Source of the DNA: RHLJ01 sp963974345
GTDB lineage: Bacteria; Bacteroidota; Rhodothermia; Balneolales; Balneolaceae
NCBI GenBank assembly: GCA_963974345.1
Contig: CAXBBW010000004.1
Location: 175,805-239,804 of the forward strand
Direction: 5' to 3'
DNA: 64,000 bases
Position numbers and translations under genes: made by a program. The notes under the pieces are model-generated. The model made no database searches. It saw nothing but the letters and a program-made list of their open reading frames with translations, and was not told where the DNA came from. Position 1 is the stretch's first letter, and each line of letters begins with the position of its first letter. Positions 26,091 through 36,214 of the stretch are shown here, piece after piece.

Positions 26091-27359
26091 ATGAAAAAAC
26101 TATTCGCAAAACTACCATCAGATATAAAGGATGCAAGTACACTAGCTTTTGGTAATGGTTTTGCGTTAGCTATTCCGGTTCTATTATCCCCTTTACTCAC
26201 AAGAATTTATAGTGCAGATCATTTTGGAACGCTAACTATTTATCTTGCCCTAATTGGTTTTATTGGTGCTTTTGCAACCGGGCGATTAGACTTTGCCATC
26301 CTTATCTCCAATTCCAAGAAGAACGCGGCTCACCTTTTTAAGATAGCAGTTTTTTTCGCTATGGTAGTTTCGGGTATTTCATTTATTACTTTATTTTTTA
26401 CGGCGGGTTTGATTATTGAGGTTTTTAATGCCCCGGGTTTAGCCAATATCATTTATTTAATCCCTTTAAACATATTTCTTTATGCCATAATTAGTGCTAC
26501 TCAAAATGCTTTGAATAGAGAGAAAGAGTATCGCGGAATTTCAATAAGTAAATCAATCCGATCACTATTTGTTGGGGTAAGTCAGCTTTGCTTTGGTTTA
26601 GTTGGTTTTAATCAAAGCGGATTGATTATTGGTAAACTGATTGGAGATGTATTCTCCGGTGGATATTTAGGGTTTCAGGTCCAAAGACTTGGAGTATATT
26701 TATCTCAAAAGTTTACTTTGAAAAGAGGGATTGTGCTTTTCAAACAAAATGATAAATACTTGAAGTATAATGCACCCCACGCAACAGTTACGGCTTTATC
26801 TACCAGTTCTACAGCTTTATTGTTAGGGTATTTTTTTGGGGATAAAATAGTGGGTTATTATGGATTAAGTTTTATGGTGTGCATAGCTCCAGTTACCATC
26901 ATTTCAACCGCATTTTATCCTGTTTTTAGCCAAAAAGTATCAGAAATGTTTAATTCTGGAATCGAGATAAGATCTTACACGAAAAAAAGTATTCAGGTTT
27001 TGGCATTGATTTCTTTTATCCCGTTTATATTACTAATGATTTTTGGTCCGGATATATTTTCAGCCATTTTTGGGGAAGAATGGAAAACTTCGGGCGACTT
27101 TGTGCAAATATTGGCTCCTTATCTTTTTTTGATTTTTATACTATCGCCGTTAACCTACATACCCCTCATTTATGATAGACACCGAACATCCTTTATGTTC
27201 GAAATTTTTGCAACAGTATCAAGAATTACAGGATTAATAATTGGTGGAGTATTGGGGGATATTTTTATTGCTCTGATACTTTTTGTGGGAGTAAGCATAA
27301 TTGTACAAACCGCAAACCTGTTTTGGATATCAAGGCTTACTTTGAGAGGACATGCTTGA
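26091..27359 (+). CDS. Polysaccharide biosynthesis membrane protein (Wzx-like flippase)
   Basis: 422 residues with about 12 membrane helices of the MATE/MOP-type oligosaccharide flippase family. N-terminal segment ASTLAFGNGFALAIPVLLSPLLTRIYSADHFG is characteristic. It would move lipid-linked repeat units across the inner membrane. Convergent with the polymerase-like gene, overlapping it by 30 bp. Assignment as Wzx rests on family and context. Confidence 0.88.
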   Translation: MKKLFAKLPSDIKDASTLAFGNGFALAIPVLLSPLLTRIYSADHFGTLTIYLALIGFIGAFATGRLDFAILISNSKKNAAHLFKIAVFFAMVVSGISFITLFFTAGLIIEVFNAPGLANIIYLIPLNIFLYAIISATQNALNREKEYRGISISKSIRSLFVGVSQLCFGLVGFNQSGLIIGKLIGDVFSGGYLGFQVQRLGVYLSQKFTLKRGIVLFKQNDKYLKYNAPHATVTALSTSSTALLLGYFFGDKIVGYYGLSFMVCIAPVTIISTAFYPVFSQKVSEMFNSGIEIRSYTKKSIQVLALISFIPFILLMIFGPDIFSAIFGEEWKTSGDFVQILAPYLFLIFILSPLTYIPLIYDRHRTSFMFEIFATVSRITGLIIGGVLGDIFIALILFVGVSIIVQTANLFWISRLTLRGHA

Positions 27360-28766
27360 CAATGTTGAGTTATTAAGCTCTAATAGGTCTACATATTTTA
27401 AAAAAATTGCTAGTAAAACAATCCACAAATCCATTAATTGGAAATCATGAAGTACAGAATTTGTTAAACAGGTTATTAAAAAAGTTATAAGTATGGAAAA
27501 ATAGATAATACTTAAAAAGCTCACTTCTTTTGAATGATCAATTATTTTTTTGAAAGCCAAAACTAAAGGGTGCAAGTAAATAAAGATATAACTGGTAAAT
27601 CCAACTATACCATACCGTCTAAGAATTAAAATGTACTCGCTATCAACTACAGTTGTATAAAGATCTTTTGCTGGTCCCCAGCCCAATAAGGGTGATTTCA
27701 AAAAAACGAGAATATTTAAATACCAAACAATTATTCTCATGGCGAAGCTTTCATCGTTTAAAATGTCTACACCAGATTGAAGTCGAATATATGTTTCGTA
27801 TGAAATTACAGAGAGTGCCATAATAAATACGATCGATAAAGAAGAAGTAATAAATATTACCTGAGAAGTTTTCAATCCTCTTTTTATAGAAATGATGAAT
27901 ATTAGAATAATGGTTATAAAAAGATAGGAAGCGATCATTGTTCTAGATCCAGCAAAAAAAAGTAGGAGCAAAAAGAATATAAGGACCGAGAGCAAAAATA
28001 ATTTATTCCTTTTACTTTCCTCATAAAAATAGAGAGATAAAGCAATAATATGGCCAATAACAAGAAGAACGGAGTAGTTATTTGGATTCTTGAAAGTAGC
28101 AGTAAGACGTTCGTTGACAATATATGAACGCTCAAGAAGGTAGATAGGGGCAGTATAGTTGTCAATGCCAAATAAGCCAAAAAATTGAATTAAGCCGAAT
28201 ATCCCTGATACGCATATTAAAAACAGAATTGCATATAGCAATCTCTTAATTTCATCGAAATTTAGATTAATACTATAGATTGCAACAAAAGCGATTAAAT
28301 ACTTTAGGTAGGTCACTATCTCAAAAAAGTCTCTTCGTCCTACTGGAACAGCTAAAAAAATCTTTCCATATAAAGTTGAAATACAAACAAGTCCAATGAA
28401 AAGTAAATAAATACGAAAAAATACCTTTCCGTTTTTATTCAACTTGAATTTTTTAGGGTTAAGAAGAAACACTATTGGGAAAAATAAATAAATTAGAATC
28501 TCGTCAAGCCGAATGCGTGGAAGATTACTCGAAATTTCTAACGGGGGGCTCAAAATTACTAAAAAGAAAAAAAAATATATTATGTGTAAATAATCTGTCT
28601 TAAAACTATTTGAAATAATATAGAAAGCGAGTATTGATAAGAATACTAAGACAGGATACAATAATAAATTATCAGCAATAAACGGGATTGAAGCAATGCC
28701 AAAAACTAAGAAAGATGTTAAAATGGCACTTGAGAAGCTTATATTTCCTGTATTGGTATTGCCCAA
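27330..28766 (-). CDS. O-antigen polymerase / ligase-like membrane protein
   Basis: 478 residues, about 11-12 predicted membrane helices with a long periplasmic loop in the second half. The LFFAGSRTMIASYLF and LKSPLLGWGPAKDLY segments are typical of the Wzy/WaaL superfamily. It begins 5 bp after the Wzz-like gene on the same strand. Either polymerises repeat units or ligates chains; the sequence does not decide. Its end overlaps the convergent flippase gene by 30 bp. Confidence 0.85.
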   Translation of the reverse strand: MGNTNTGNISFSSAILTSFLVFGIASIPFIADNLLLYPVLVFLSILAFYIISNSFKTDYLHIIYFFFFLVILSPPLEISSNLPRIRLDEILIYLFFPIVFLLNPKKFKLNKNGKVFFRIYLLFIGLVCISTLYGKIFLAVPVGRRDFFEIVTYLKYLIAFVAIYSINLNFDEIKRLLYAILFLICVSGIFGLIQFFGLFGIDNYTAPIYLLERSYIVNERLTATFKNPNNYSVLLVIGHIIALSLYFYEESKRNKLFLLSVLIFFLLLLFFAGSRTMIASYLFITIILIFIISIKRGLKTSQVIFITSSLSIVFIMALSVISYETYIRLQSGVDILNDESFAMRIIVWYLNILVFLKSPLLGWGPAKDLYTTVVDSEYILILRRYGIVGFTSYIFIYLHPLVLAFKKIIDHSKEVSFLSIIYFSILITFLITCLTNSVLHDFQLMDLWIVLLAIFLKYVDLLELNNSTLSSMSSQSKP

Positions 28767-28771
28767 ATTTA

Positions 28772-29956
28772 TTAGTTTAAATCCGTTATTTGATGAACAA
28801 GTTCTTTCATTTTCGAGCTATACAAATAGTATATTAACAAATAAAATATAGTTAACAGGGTGCCTAAGAACATTATAGCAATAACAATTAAGCTCCTTGT
28901 TGGAGCCGACCGTTTAGTTGGGAGCTGTGGTAAATCTATAAACTGTAAACTTGGAGTTTCTTTTGTTTCTTGCAATCGTACTTGCTCGTATTGCTGGGTT
29001 AGAAACTCATAGATTAACCCCTGTACAGTAAACTCTCTTTGCAATCTTGCATATTCTAATCCGTATTCAGGTGCCTTTTGATAAGAAGGAAGAACAGACA
29101 TAGAATCCATAGAGGAACCATTTAACTTCAAAGAATTAATTTTGGAGTTTAACTCATTGATTAAATATCTAGTCTCATTAATCGATGAAGATTCATCAAA
29201 GCTATTCTCTAGAACACTTAACTTTATTTCCTGAACAATTTTTTGGTTTTCTAATTCAGCTAATGCTAAAATTAAGGCTTCGGTTTGCTCTTTAAATAAC
29301 AAAACACCAGTTTCTTTGCTAAAGTCCTTAATTTGTAACTCAAGTTGTTCTATATCAGATTTATTTTTTTCGTATCTCTTTTCTATTTCTAAACGCTCAT
29401 ATTTTGCTTTTTGTGTTCCTAATGCTGTATAAGTATAATCTAATTCCTCGACTATAAAATCAGCTACATTTTTTACGAACTCCCGAACCTTATTCTCGTC
29501 TTCTTCTAAGTGGAAATATTTAGTCTTTTCAGTTACAGAAATTGTAATTAACCCTTCATCATTAATATCAAAACTTATTTTTTCACGGATTGTTTCTAAT
29601 GCATCTTCAATGGTAGGGGATTCAAATTCTTCCATTAAATTAAACTGGTAGATGATTTTCTCATTCATCTTTCTACTATTGAGGATAGCTAACAACTTAT
29701 TAGTTTCACCATCTTGGTCGAAAGCTGATCCTCCTAAAGCACCGGTCAACCCTTTTGTTAATGTTGGTGATAGGAAAGAACCTAAAATACCTCCTTGACT
29801 TGGAGGTAGTATACTAACTGTAGCCGTATATGAAAGAGGCGTTATCAGTGCAAAAGTAATTGATAAAATACTCAGTATTATAACCTGTAATAAAAGTATT
29901 TTCTTGTACTTGTAAAGAATGTGAATGAATTTAATGATGCTGAAATGGTTATCCAC
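28772..29956 (-). CDS. Chain-length determinant (Wzz-like) protein
   Basis: 394 residues: membrane helix near the N-terminus (about 18-38), a large periplasmic domain with Wzz landmark TATVSILPPSQG, a coiled-coil segment (about 195-290), and a C-terminal helix (about 363-386). No tyrosine-kinase (Wzc) domain is fused. It lies between the Wza-like gene (17 bp) and the polymerase-like gene (5 bp), so it belongs to one export operon and should set chain length. Confidence 0.88.
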   Translation of the reverse strand: MDNHFSIIKFIHILYKYKKILLLQVIILSILSITFALITPLSYTATVSILPPSQGGILGSFLSPTLTKGLTGALGGSAFDQDGETNKLLAILNSRKMNEKIIYQFNLMEEFESPTIEDALETIREKISFDINDEGLITISVTEKTKYFHLEEDENKVREFVKNVADFIVEELDYTYTALGTQKAKYERLEIEKRYEKNKSDIEQLELQIKDFSKETGVLLFKEQTEALILALAELENQKIVQEIKLSVLENSFDESSSINETRYLINELNSKINSLKLNGSSMDSMSVLPSYQKAPEYGLEYARLQREFTVQGLIYEFLTQQYEQVRLQETKETPSLQFIDLPQLPTKRSAPTRSLIVIAIMFLGTLLTIFYLLIYYLYSSKMKELVHQITDLN

Positions 29957-29973
29957 TAAAAGTCTATTGTTTG

Positions 29974-31773
29974 TTAAAGTCTTTGGACGGCTGCATACGC
30001 AGTAATTATACTTGCAATCGTACCCACACCCGCTATAATAAGTTGTATACGATTATTTTTTAATTGTTGAACTTGCAAAGCATAATTGCGACCGGTTATA
30101 ATATTTTCAAAGGGCATTCGATCCACAAATATAATATCTCCCGATTCTAAGCTTGTTTCACTTGGTTTGTACCAAGATTTACTTCCTGCTTTAATTACAA
30201 AAGTACGTTCTTCATCTGCAGCTATTGTAACTCCATTCGCAAGTGTTAAATAATCGGATACTGATAGTTTCTCATCAAAAGTATAAAACCCAGGCTCATT
30301 AACTTGACCCAAAAGTGATATAGTAAGTTCATCCTTTGGTATATATATTCGATCTCCATTCATAACTTTAGTTCTTTCTAAAACTTCAGTTTTGGATAGA
30401 TTAACACTCATCTTATTTGGATCAAGTGCTTGCTGTAATTGCATATAGTCAAAGCCTTCCAAAAATTGATCGGACCCCCTAGTTAGAGCGCTCATATTTA
30501 CAGACGTTACAGAAGTAACCCCTCTACTATCTAAACTTTGACGAATCAAGTACGCCGCATTAGGAAGTGCCTGATTTGTCATTCCATTTGCTTGCTCTAA
30601 AACTTCTTGAAGAGTTGTTACTCCAGACTCAATAGAAAAAATTCCGGGTAGATTAACTTCACCTTCAATAGTTATTGTACCCTTAACGTTTTTCAGTTCA
30701 TTTAAAGGGATAATAAATTGATCTCCAGGTTGTACAATGTAATTTGATATATCAGAACTAGGGATAGTTAGTTTTTCAGTTGAGCCATTCCTATTCTTTA
30801 TAACAATAATCGAAGATGAATCCGCTTCGGGAGAATAGCCACCTGAAATATTTAGCAAAGTGGAGAAAGTATCATCATTTCGATAAGAACCGACAAAAGG
30901 ATTATTAACAGAACCTGAAATACTCACTTTAAATCTGTTTTGGGAATTCTCGATTAGGGTTATTTGGTCCCCATCTGAGATATATGGAGCAAATTCTATA
31001 TTGCCACTATTGAAATATCCACTTAAATCTATAAATTTTTCAGATCCGTCTTTCCCTGTTACTTTTACTAATCGGAAGTCAAATTTTGATGAAACTTCAT
31101 TAAAAATAGAATTTACCTTTTCATTGCGGGCATTTGTTTCTGCCGAAATTCTATCAAAATTTAGTCCAGTAACTGAAGGGCGAGTAGAAGAGGTTTGTTT
31201 TGTTATTTGGAGTTCGTCGTCGATCAAAGGAAGTACTAGCTCTTCATTTATAGGGAACCCGGTAACCAAAGCATCAAATCTTGTTCCTGCGGGAATAAGA
31301 TATCTTCCTGGTTTTGGAATATTACCACCTATATAAACATTTACTGGACGAATGCGATCTAAGGTTACTTCAGTTTTAATATTCTTAAAGCTTTGATTGA
31401 ATCGGGATTGAATCTCTTTTTGTGCTTTGGCAAGAGTCAAATCTTTTAAAGAGACCCGACCAACAATAGGGACAAGAATATCACCAGTAGCATTAATAGT
31501 TAGTGCCCGATAAGTAAACTCTGTATTTCCCGATCCATAAATTGAGATGACATCATAAGGTCCAAGCAAGTAAGAATTTGGATCTATAAATTCATCTAGC
31601 GGAGTGCTAGATAAACCCAATTGAAGCCCTGCTTCATCTATAAAATATGAGGTATTATTCGAACGATTAATAGTTGAATTGTCAGTACTTGTATTTTGTG
31701 CTTTAACTGCTTTCGTAGCAGTAAGAAAAATCACAAAACAGAAAACTGTTAATAGGATGCGATTTACAGACAT
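29974..31773 (-). CDS. Polysaccharide export outer-membrane protein (Wza-like, SLBB domains)
   Basis: 599 residues. A signal peptide ends near VKAQNTST; a poly-export domain follows (YLLGPYDVISIYG ... GDILVPIVGRV, about 65-150), then several SLBB-type beta-grasp units (VYIGGNIPKPGRYLIPAG, ISGSVNNPFVG, TIEGEVNLPGIFSIE, LLGQVNEPGFYTF). A hydrophobic C-terminal helix (about 575-597) may insert in the outer membrane as in Wza. It forms the exit channel for the polysaccharide with the Wzz-like protein. A DMT gene lies 56 bp upstream on the same strand. Confidence 0.92.
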   Translation of the reverse strand: MSVNRILLTVFCFVIFLTATKAVKAQNTSTDNSTINRSNNTSYFIDEAGLQLGLSSTPLDEFIDPNSYLLGPYDVISIYGSGNTEFTYRALTINATGDILVPIVGRVSLKDLTLAKAQKEIQSRFNQSFKNIKTEVTLDRIRPVNVYIGGNIPKPGRYLIPAGTRFDALVTGFPINEELVLPLIDDELQITKQTSSTRPSVTGLNFDRISAETNARNEKVNSIFNEVSSKFDFRLVKVTGKDGSEKFIDLSGYFNSGNIEFAPYISDGDQITLIENSQNRFKVSISGSVNNPFVGSYRNDDTFSTLLNISGGYSPEADSSSIIVIKNRNGSTEKLTIPSSDISNYIVQPGDQFIIPLNELKNVKGTITIEGEVNLPGIFSIESGVTTLQEVLEQANGMTNQALPNAAYLIRQSLDSRGVTSVTSVNMSALTRGSDQFLEGFDYMQLQQALDPNKMSVNLSKTEVLERTKVMNGDRIYIPKDELTISLLGQVNEPGFYTFDEKLSVSDYLTLANGVTIAADEERTFVIKAGSKSWYKPSETSLESGDIIFVDRMPFENIITGRNYALQVQQLKNNRIQLIIAGVGTIASIITAYAAVQRL

Positions 31774-31829
31774 AAATCCTAAAATAGACTAATTAGTGGG
31801 TTAACAGTAGCTGTGGAATCGGATAGAAA

Positions 31830-32705
31830 TTATCTTCGTGTTAAAATGATCCCAAGTATAACAAATCCTGAACCAATATACTGAAATAGTGTAAGCGGTT
31901 CATCTAAAATAAGCACTCCAAAAATTAATCCTAAAACGGGAACTAGATTTTGGTAGCTAGCTGTGCGCACAGCTCCAAGTTTACTGATTCCATTATTCCA
32001 GATTAAATATGCAAAGCCAACAGAGAGCAACCCACTATAAATAATACCTCCATATCCTGTCAAAGTAATTGAACTAACATCAAGTTTGATAAGAAACGGA
32101 GCGCCAACAATGAGTAAAGAAATAGCTCCAATCACAGACATAAATGCCGAATACTGTGTTGAATTATAAAATCTGAGATACTTTTTAGATAAGATAGTAT
32201 AAACCGCCCATGAAACAGCCGAAAGTAACATGATGAGATCGCCTTTAAAGGTGTCTGAAGCAAAAGAGATCCCATTTTTACCCCCTATTAAAATTAGTGA
32301 AACTCCTATAAATGCTAGGAATATTCCTATCGATTTGGCGAGGGTAAGTTTTTCTTCGGTAAATAGCTGTGATAAAAGAGCAACCCAGATTGGAATAGTG
32401 CCTAGCATAACGGCGGCATTTGCTGAGTAAGTATAATCAAGCCCGATTATAAAAAGCAGCTGATACACTAGATTTCCGACAATACCTATGCCCACTAATT
32501 TCCAGAAGTGCTCTTTTTTTACTTTTAAACTGAACCCTTTTTTCTTTGCTACGACTACTAAAAGAGCGGAGGCTAGAATGTATCTCAAAGTATTAAAACT
32601 AAAAGGGTCAATTTGCTGAAGCGTTATTTTTACTACGCTAAAATTAAGAGCCCAAATAATCGCGACAACGATAAGACTCGCGTCGGTCAAAGTGAATTTT
32701 TTCAA
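31830..32705 (-). CDS. EamA-family DMT transporter
   Basis: 291 residues, ten predicted membrane helices in two EamA repeats (N-half begins DASLIVVAIIWALNFSVVKI; C-half begins FKGDLIMLLSAVSWAVYTILSKK). Metabolite exporter of unknown substrate. The gene is upstream of the Wza-like gene with a 56-bp gap, so it might be co-transcribed with the polysaccharide export genes. It is divergent from the TetR gene. Confidence 0.9.
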   Translation of the reverse strand: MKKFTLTDASLIVVAIIWALNFSVVKITLQQIDPFSFNTLRYILASALLVVVAKKKGFSLKVKKEHFWKLVGIGIVGNLVYQLLFIIGLDYTYSANAAVMLGTIPIWVALLSQLFTEEKLTLAKSIGIFLAFIGVSLILIGGKNGISFASDTFKGDLIMLLSAVSWAVYTILSKKYLRFYNSTQYSAFMSVIGAISLLIVGAPFLIKLDVSSITLTGYGGIIYSGLLSVGFAYLIWNNGISKLGAVRTASYQNLVPVLGLIFGVLILDEPLTLFQYIGSGFVILGIILTRR

Positions 32706-32836
32706 TGCGAAAAATTAGTGAGCGCCAAAAGTAAGCATTAACAGAATAAGTGGGAGTAATTTGTTTACATATTGTTTGCCAAAATAAAATAGGATATAAA
32801 TTAGCACTTACGTACCTTTTGACCCGAATTCAAAAA

Positions 32837-33514
32837 ATGACTGAAAGTCAAAATATGGGAATAACTGAACGAAAAGAACGGGAGCGTGAGTTAAAACGCG
32901 AAACAATGCTAAAAGCAGCAGAGGCTATAATTCTTGAGAAAGGATTAGAGCACTTAAATATGGACGAAGTTGCAGAGAGGGCAGAAGTTAGTAAGGGCTC
33001 ATTATATCTTTATTTCAATAGCAAAGCCGATCTAGTTTTAGGAATATGTCACAAGGCTTCTACAATGATGAACGACATGACTACCAAGGTGTTAACTGAG
33101 GATAAGTCGGGTCTTGAAATGGTTTATCAGATTGGAATTAACTACCTAAAATTTGCTGGTGATCACCCTGAGTTTTACCGAGCAATGAGGTTTCTAGAGA
33201 ATTATAAAGACACTGAACAAGCAAAAAGTAGCGACTTTCTAGCTCTCTGTGGCGAAAACCGACAAGAAAGTTTTAGAGTAATGGTAAGAGCCATTCAAAT
33301 AGGTATACAGGACGGTTCTATTAATTCATCCTATAGACCAGAAGAACTAGCTTTACTCTTATGGTCTACTTCTCATGGAGTAGTAAATATGGCGTATATG
33401 CACCAAAATGCTGGACATTTCAAGTTGTTGGATAATCTTGGAGTAAGTCTTGAGACAATGTTCAGTGGATATATGAAACTAATTGGCCAGGGAATGGAAG
33501 CAAAAGATTGCTGA
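32837..33514 (+). CDS. TetR/AcrR-family transcriptional regulator
   Basis: 225 residues from ATG 32837; upstream in-frame residues back to 32750 do not look like protein of this family. The N-terminal HTH (about 22-65, MLKAAEAIILEKGLEHLNMDEVAERAEVSKGSLYLYF) is classic; the C-terminal helical ligand domain spans about 75-215. It precedes a TolC/adaptor/RND set by 88 bp on the same strand, so it likely represses that efflux operon and itself. Operator not confidently found; TTGAAAC occurs twice in the 88-bp gap. Confidence 0.92.
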   Translation: MTESQNMGITERKERERELKRETMLKAAEAIILEKGLEHLNMDEVAERAEVSKGSLYLYFNSKADLVLGICHKASTMMNDMTTKVLTEDKSGLEMVYQIGINYLKFAGDHPEFYRAMRFLENYKDTEQAKSSDFLALCGENRQESFRVMVRAIQIGIQDGSINSSYRPEELALLLWSTSHGVVNMAYMHQNAGHFKLLDNLGVSLETMFSGYMKLIGQGMEAKDC

Positions 33515-33602
33515 CTCCCAGTCATTTTTTTTGAAACACAAAGGGTGACTTAGCGTAGCAGGTTGCCAAAATTGAAACGAGTATCAAATAACAACACAGT
33601 AA

Positions 33603-35078
33603 ATGGTTAGTAGAGGAAAAAGCAGAGGAATAATTATATCTGCATTAGTAGTAATAGCTGGGATATTTTCTTATAGCTCAGTATTAGCTCAAACACAAGA
33701 AACGGAATTGATTGCAGATTACGAGCTCACGCTTGATGAAGCGATTAAAATTGCAGTAGCAAATAATCCACAGGTTAAACGGGCATTACTTTCGGTGGAA
33801 GATGCAGATCAACTGGTTAAAATTGCATATAGTGAGGTCTATCCAGATATAAGTTCTTCGGTAAATTATACACGAAATATTGAAATACCAGTAACATATA
33901 TACCGGCTCAATTATTTGATCCAACAGCACCTGCTGGCGCTCTTGCTCCAGTTCAATTTGGAACTGATAATAATTGGCAAGGTGGATTTTCGGTAAGCCA
34001 GAAACTATTTCAAGGAGAAACCTTGGTGGGTCTAAGTTCAGCTACTGTTTTTAAAACCGTACAGTCTGAAAATTTTAGAGCAATTAGTCAACAGATCATC
34101 ACCCAAACTAGGATCGCTTATTATTCAGTACTCGCCGCTACTGAGCAATTCCGTTTGCAGGAAACTCAAATAAAGAGACTGGAACAAAATCTGAAGGAAA
34201 ATGAAGCTCGGGAAAAAGCGGGGCTTGTTGACGAATACGCTGTTCTAAGTATTAGAGTTCAATTGAGCAATCAACGTCCTCAACTTATAGAAGCTAAATA
34301 TGGTATTGATGAAGCATATCGGATACTTAAAATATCAATGGGGCTTCCTCTTAAATTTGATTTTAAAGTGGAGGGAAGTCTTAATGAATTTGACATTCTT
34401 TCAACGGAATCTGAAGATGGAGTAAACGGTACTTTAAAAATGGTAGATCAAATGAATCCTTATACCTTTCAAAAAGAAGGACTCGATTCAATAGGGTTAG
34501 AATCTATGAGGGGTGATTTAAGAGTACTTGATGCAAGCATAGCTTTAAGCGATAAAGAAATTACAGCAACTAAAAGTCGTTTTCTTCCAACTCTTTCGGC
34601 TTCATATAATTTACAATGGAGCGCCGCAGAACCGGGTGGTCCAACCTTTTTTGAGAATGCAAATCGTTTCCAAACGCTAGGTCTAAATTTAAGCCTTCCG
34701 ATTTTTCAGGGTTTTAAGCGAGTAGCGGATGTCCAAAGGGTTCTGATACAAAGAAAGGATCTTGAAGAGCAAAAACGTGGAGCATTATTAGCAGCTCAGA
34801 ATGAAGTAGCTTCTGCAAGCGAAGATTTAAACAGAGCTTTTGAAACTGCAGAGGCTCGAAAGATTGCATTAAGACAAGCAAGTGAAGGCTATCAACGTGC
34901 ACAAAAACGATTAGAAAATGGACTTGGTTCTCAACTGGAGCTTACCGATTCAGAATTACAAGTACGGCAAGCGGAAGTAAATTATGCCCTAATGGTATAT
35001 CAATATCTAACGGCAAAAGCAGAATATGATTTAGCAACTGGTAAAGTGCCATTTGTAGATACGGATTTAGAACAATGA
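33603..35078 (+). CDS. TolC-family outer membrane efflux protein
   Basis: 491 residues with a signal peptide ending near VLAQTQE and two OEP repeats (LTLDEAIKIAVANNPQVKRALLS at the front; LSLPIFQGFKRVADVQR in the middle). Outer-membrane channel of the RND pump that follows. Its last codons overlap the possible long start of the adaptor gene; the adaptor's preferred start is 29 bp downstream. Regulated together with the upstream TetR gene by position. Confidence 0.93.
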   Translation: MVSRGKSRGIIISALVVIAGIFSYSSVLAQTQETELIADYELTLDEAIKIAVANNPQVKRALLSVEDADQLVKIAYSEVYPDISSSVNYTRNIEIPVTYIPAQLFDPTAPAGALAPVQFGTDNNWQGGFSVSQKLFQGETLVGLSSATVFKTVQSENFRAISQQIITQTRIAYYSVLAATEQFRLQETQIKRLEQNLKENEAREKAGLVDEYAVLSIRVQLSNQRPQLIEAKYGIDEAYRILKISMGLPLKFDFKVEGSLNEFDILSTESEDGVNGTLKMVDQMNPYTFQKEGLDSIGLESMRGDLRVLDASIALSDKEITATKSRFLPTLSASYNLQWSAAEPGGPTFFENANRFQTLGLNLSLPIFQGFKRVADVQRVLIQRKDLEEQKRGALLAAQNEVASASEDLNRAFETAEARKIALRQASEGYQRAQKRLENGLGSQLELTDSELQVRQAEVNYALMVYQYLTAKAEYDLATGKVPFVDTDLEQ

Positions 35079-35107
35079 GATTATTAACAAAGACAATATC
35101 ACTCAAC

Positions 35108-36193
35108 ATGAAAAAAAGAACACTATTAGCCTCACTATTTTTAATAACAGCACTTGCTGCTTGTTCGGGTGGTGGAGATGAAGTACAAACAAATTCAGAT
35201 GAAGAACTGATTAAATCAGTCAATATTACTACTCAAAATATCCAACCATCAACATTTGCAAGTTTTGTACGTGTTGTGGGTACTGTTGAAACTTCAAATG
35301 ATATTATGATTTCTGCTGAAGTAAGTGGACGAGTTACCTCTTATAGTTTAAAAGAAGGCGACCTAGTAAGAAAAGGTCAAACAATTGTAAAGATTGATGA
35401 TTCAAAGCTTAAACAAGAGAAGGCAAGATTAGAAGCGATTACTTCACAAACTAAAGAAAATTACGAACGTCTTAAAAAAGTTTACGAAGAAGACGGTATA
35501 GGGTCAGAAATTGATTATCTCAATGCGAAGTATGCGTACGAACAAAGTAATTCTTCTCTAGAATCTATTAAAGTTGATTTAGCAAACACCAGTATTAAGG
35601 CCCCTTTCAATGGAACTGTTGAGTCGAAATCTGTTGAAGTAGGAGAGATGGTTAGTCCAGGAATGCCAGTTGTTCGAATTATAGGTTCAGATGACTACAT
35701 AATTTCCGCTGGAGTTCCAGCTCGTTACTCAGATGTAATCAAATCAGGTGACGATGTAGAAGTTTGGTTTGATACTCAATTAAGTGATACGCTTAAGGGA
35801 AAAATCAGTTTTGCAGGTGGTAGTATCAATCCACAGAATAGAACTTTTCGGATAGAAATTGATCTTCCCAAAAAAGAAAACCAGTACAAGGTAGATATGA
35901 TTGCCAACCTACGATTAAAAACAAACCAGCAGGAAGGCGTACTAGTTATTAGCGAAGAGTTTGTGTACTCGAAGGAAAGCGGTTACGTAGTTTATATATT
36001 AAACAGAGACGATGAAGGGAATGAGATAGCTGAAGAACGAATAGTTAGTCTTGGACTTTCCTATAAAACCGATGTGATTATAGAAAACGGTTTGGTCGCT
36101 GGAGACCAGTTAATTACTCTTGGTTCTGCATTTCTTGATGATGGTATGAGAGTAACTCTCAAGAATAAAGAATCTAATTTAGCATCTAATTAA
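35108..36193 (+). CDS. RND efflux periplasmic adaptor lipoprotein
   Basis: 361 residues from ATG 35108, chosen because it is followed by a lipoprotein signal with lipobox LAAC; an ATG at 35075 would add 11 residues. Lipoyl half 1 (GRVTSYSLKEGDLVRKGQTIVKID), a short coiled hairpin, lipoyl half 2 (IKAPFNGTVESKSVEVGEMV), a beta-barrel and a membrane-proximal domain follow. It joins the RND permease (21 bp downstream) to TolC. Substrate unknown. Confidence 0.93.
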   Translation: MKKRTLLASLFLITALAACSGGGDEVQTNSDEELIKSVNITTQNIQPSTFASFVRVVGTVETSNDIMISAEVSGRVTSYSLKEGDLVRKGQTIVKIDDSKLKQEKARLEAITSQTKENYERLKKVYEEDGIGSEIDYLNAKYAYEQSNSSLESIKVDLANTSIKAPFNGTVESKSVEVGEMVSPGMPVVRIIGSDDYIISAGVPARYSDVIKSGDDVEVWFDTQLSDTLKGKISFAGGSINPQNRTFRIEIDLPKKENQYKVDMIANLRLKTNQQEGVLVISEEFVYSKESGYVVYILNRDDEGNEIAEERIVSLGLSYKTDVIIENGLVAGDQLITLGSAFLDDGMRVTLKNKESNLASN

Positions 36194-36214
36194 AATCATT
36201 CGGAAACTATTATT

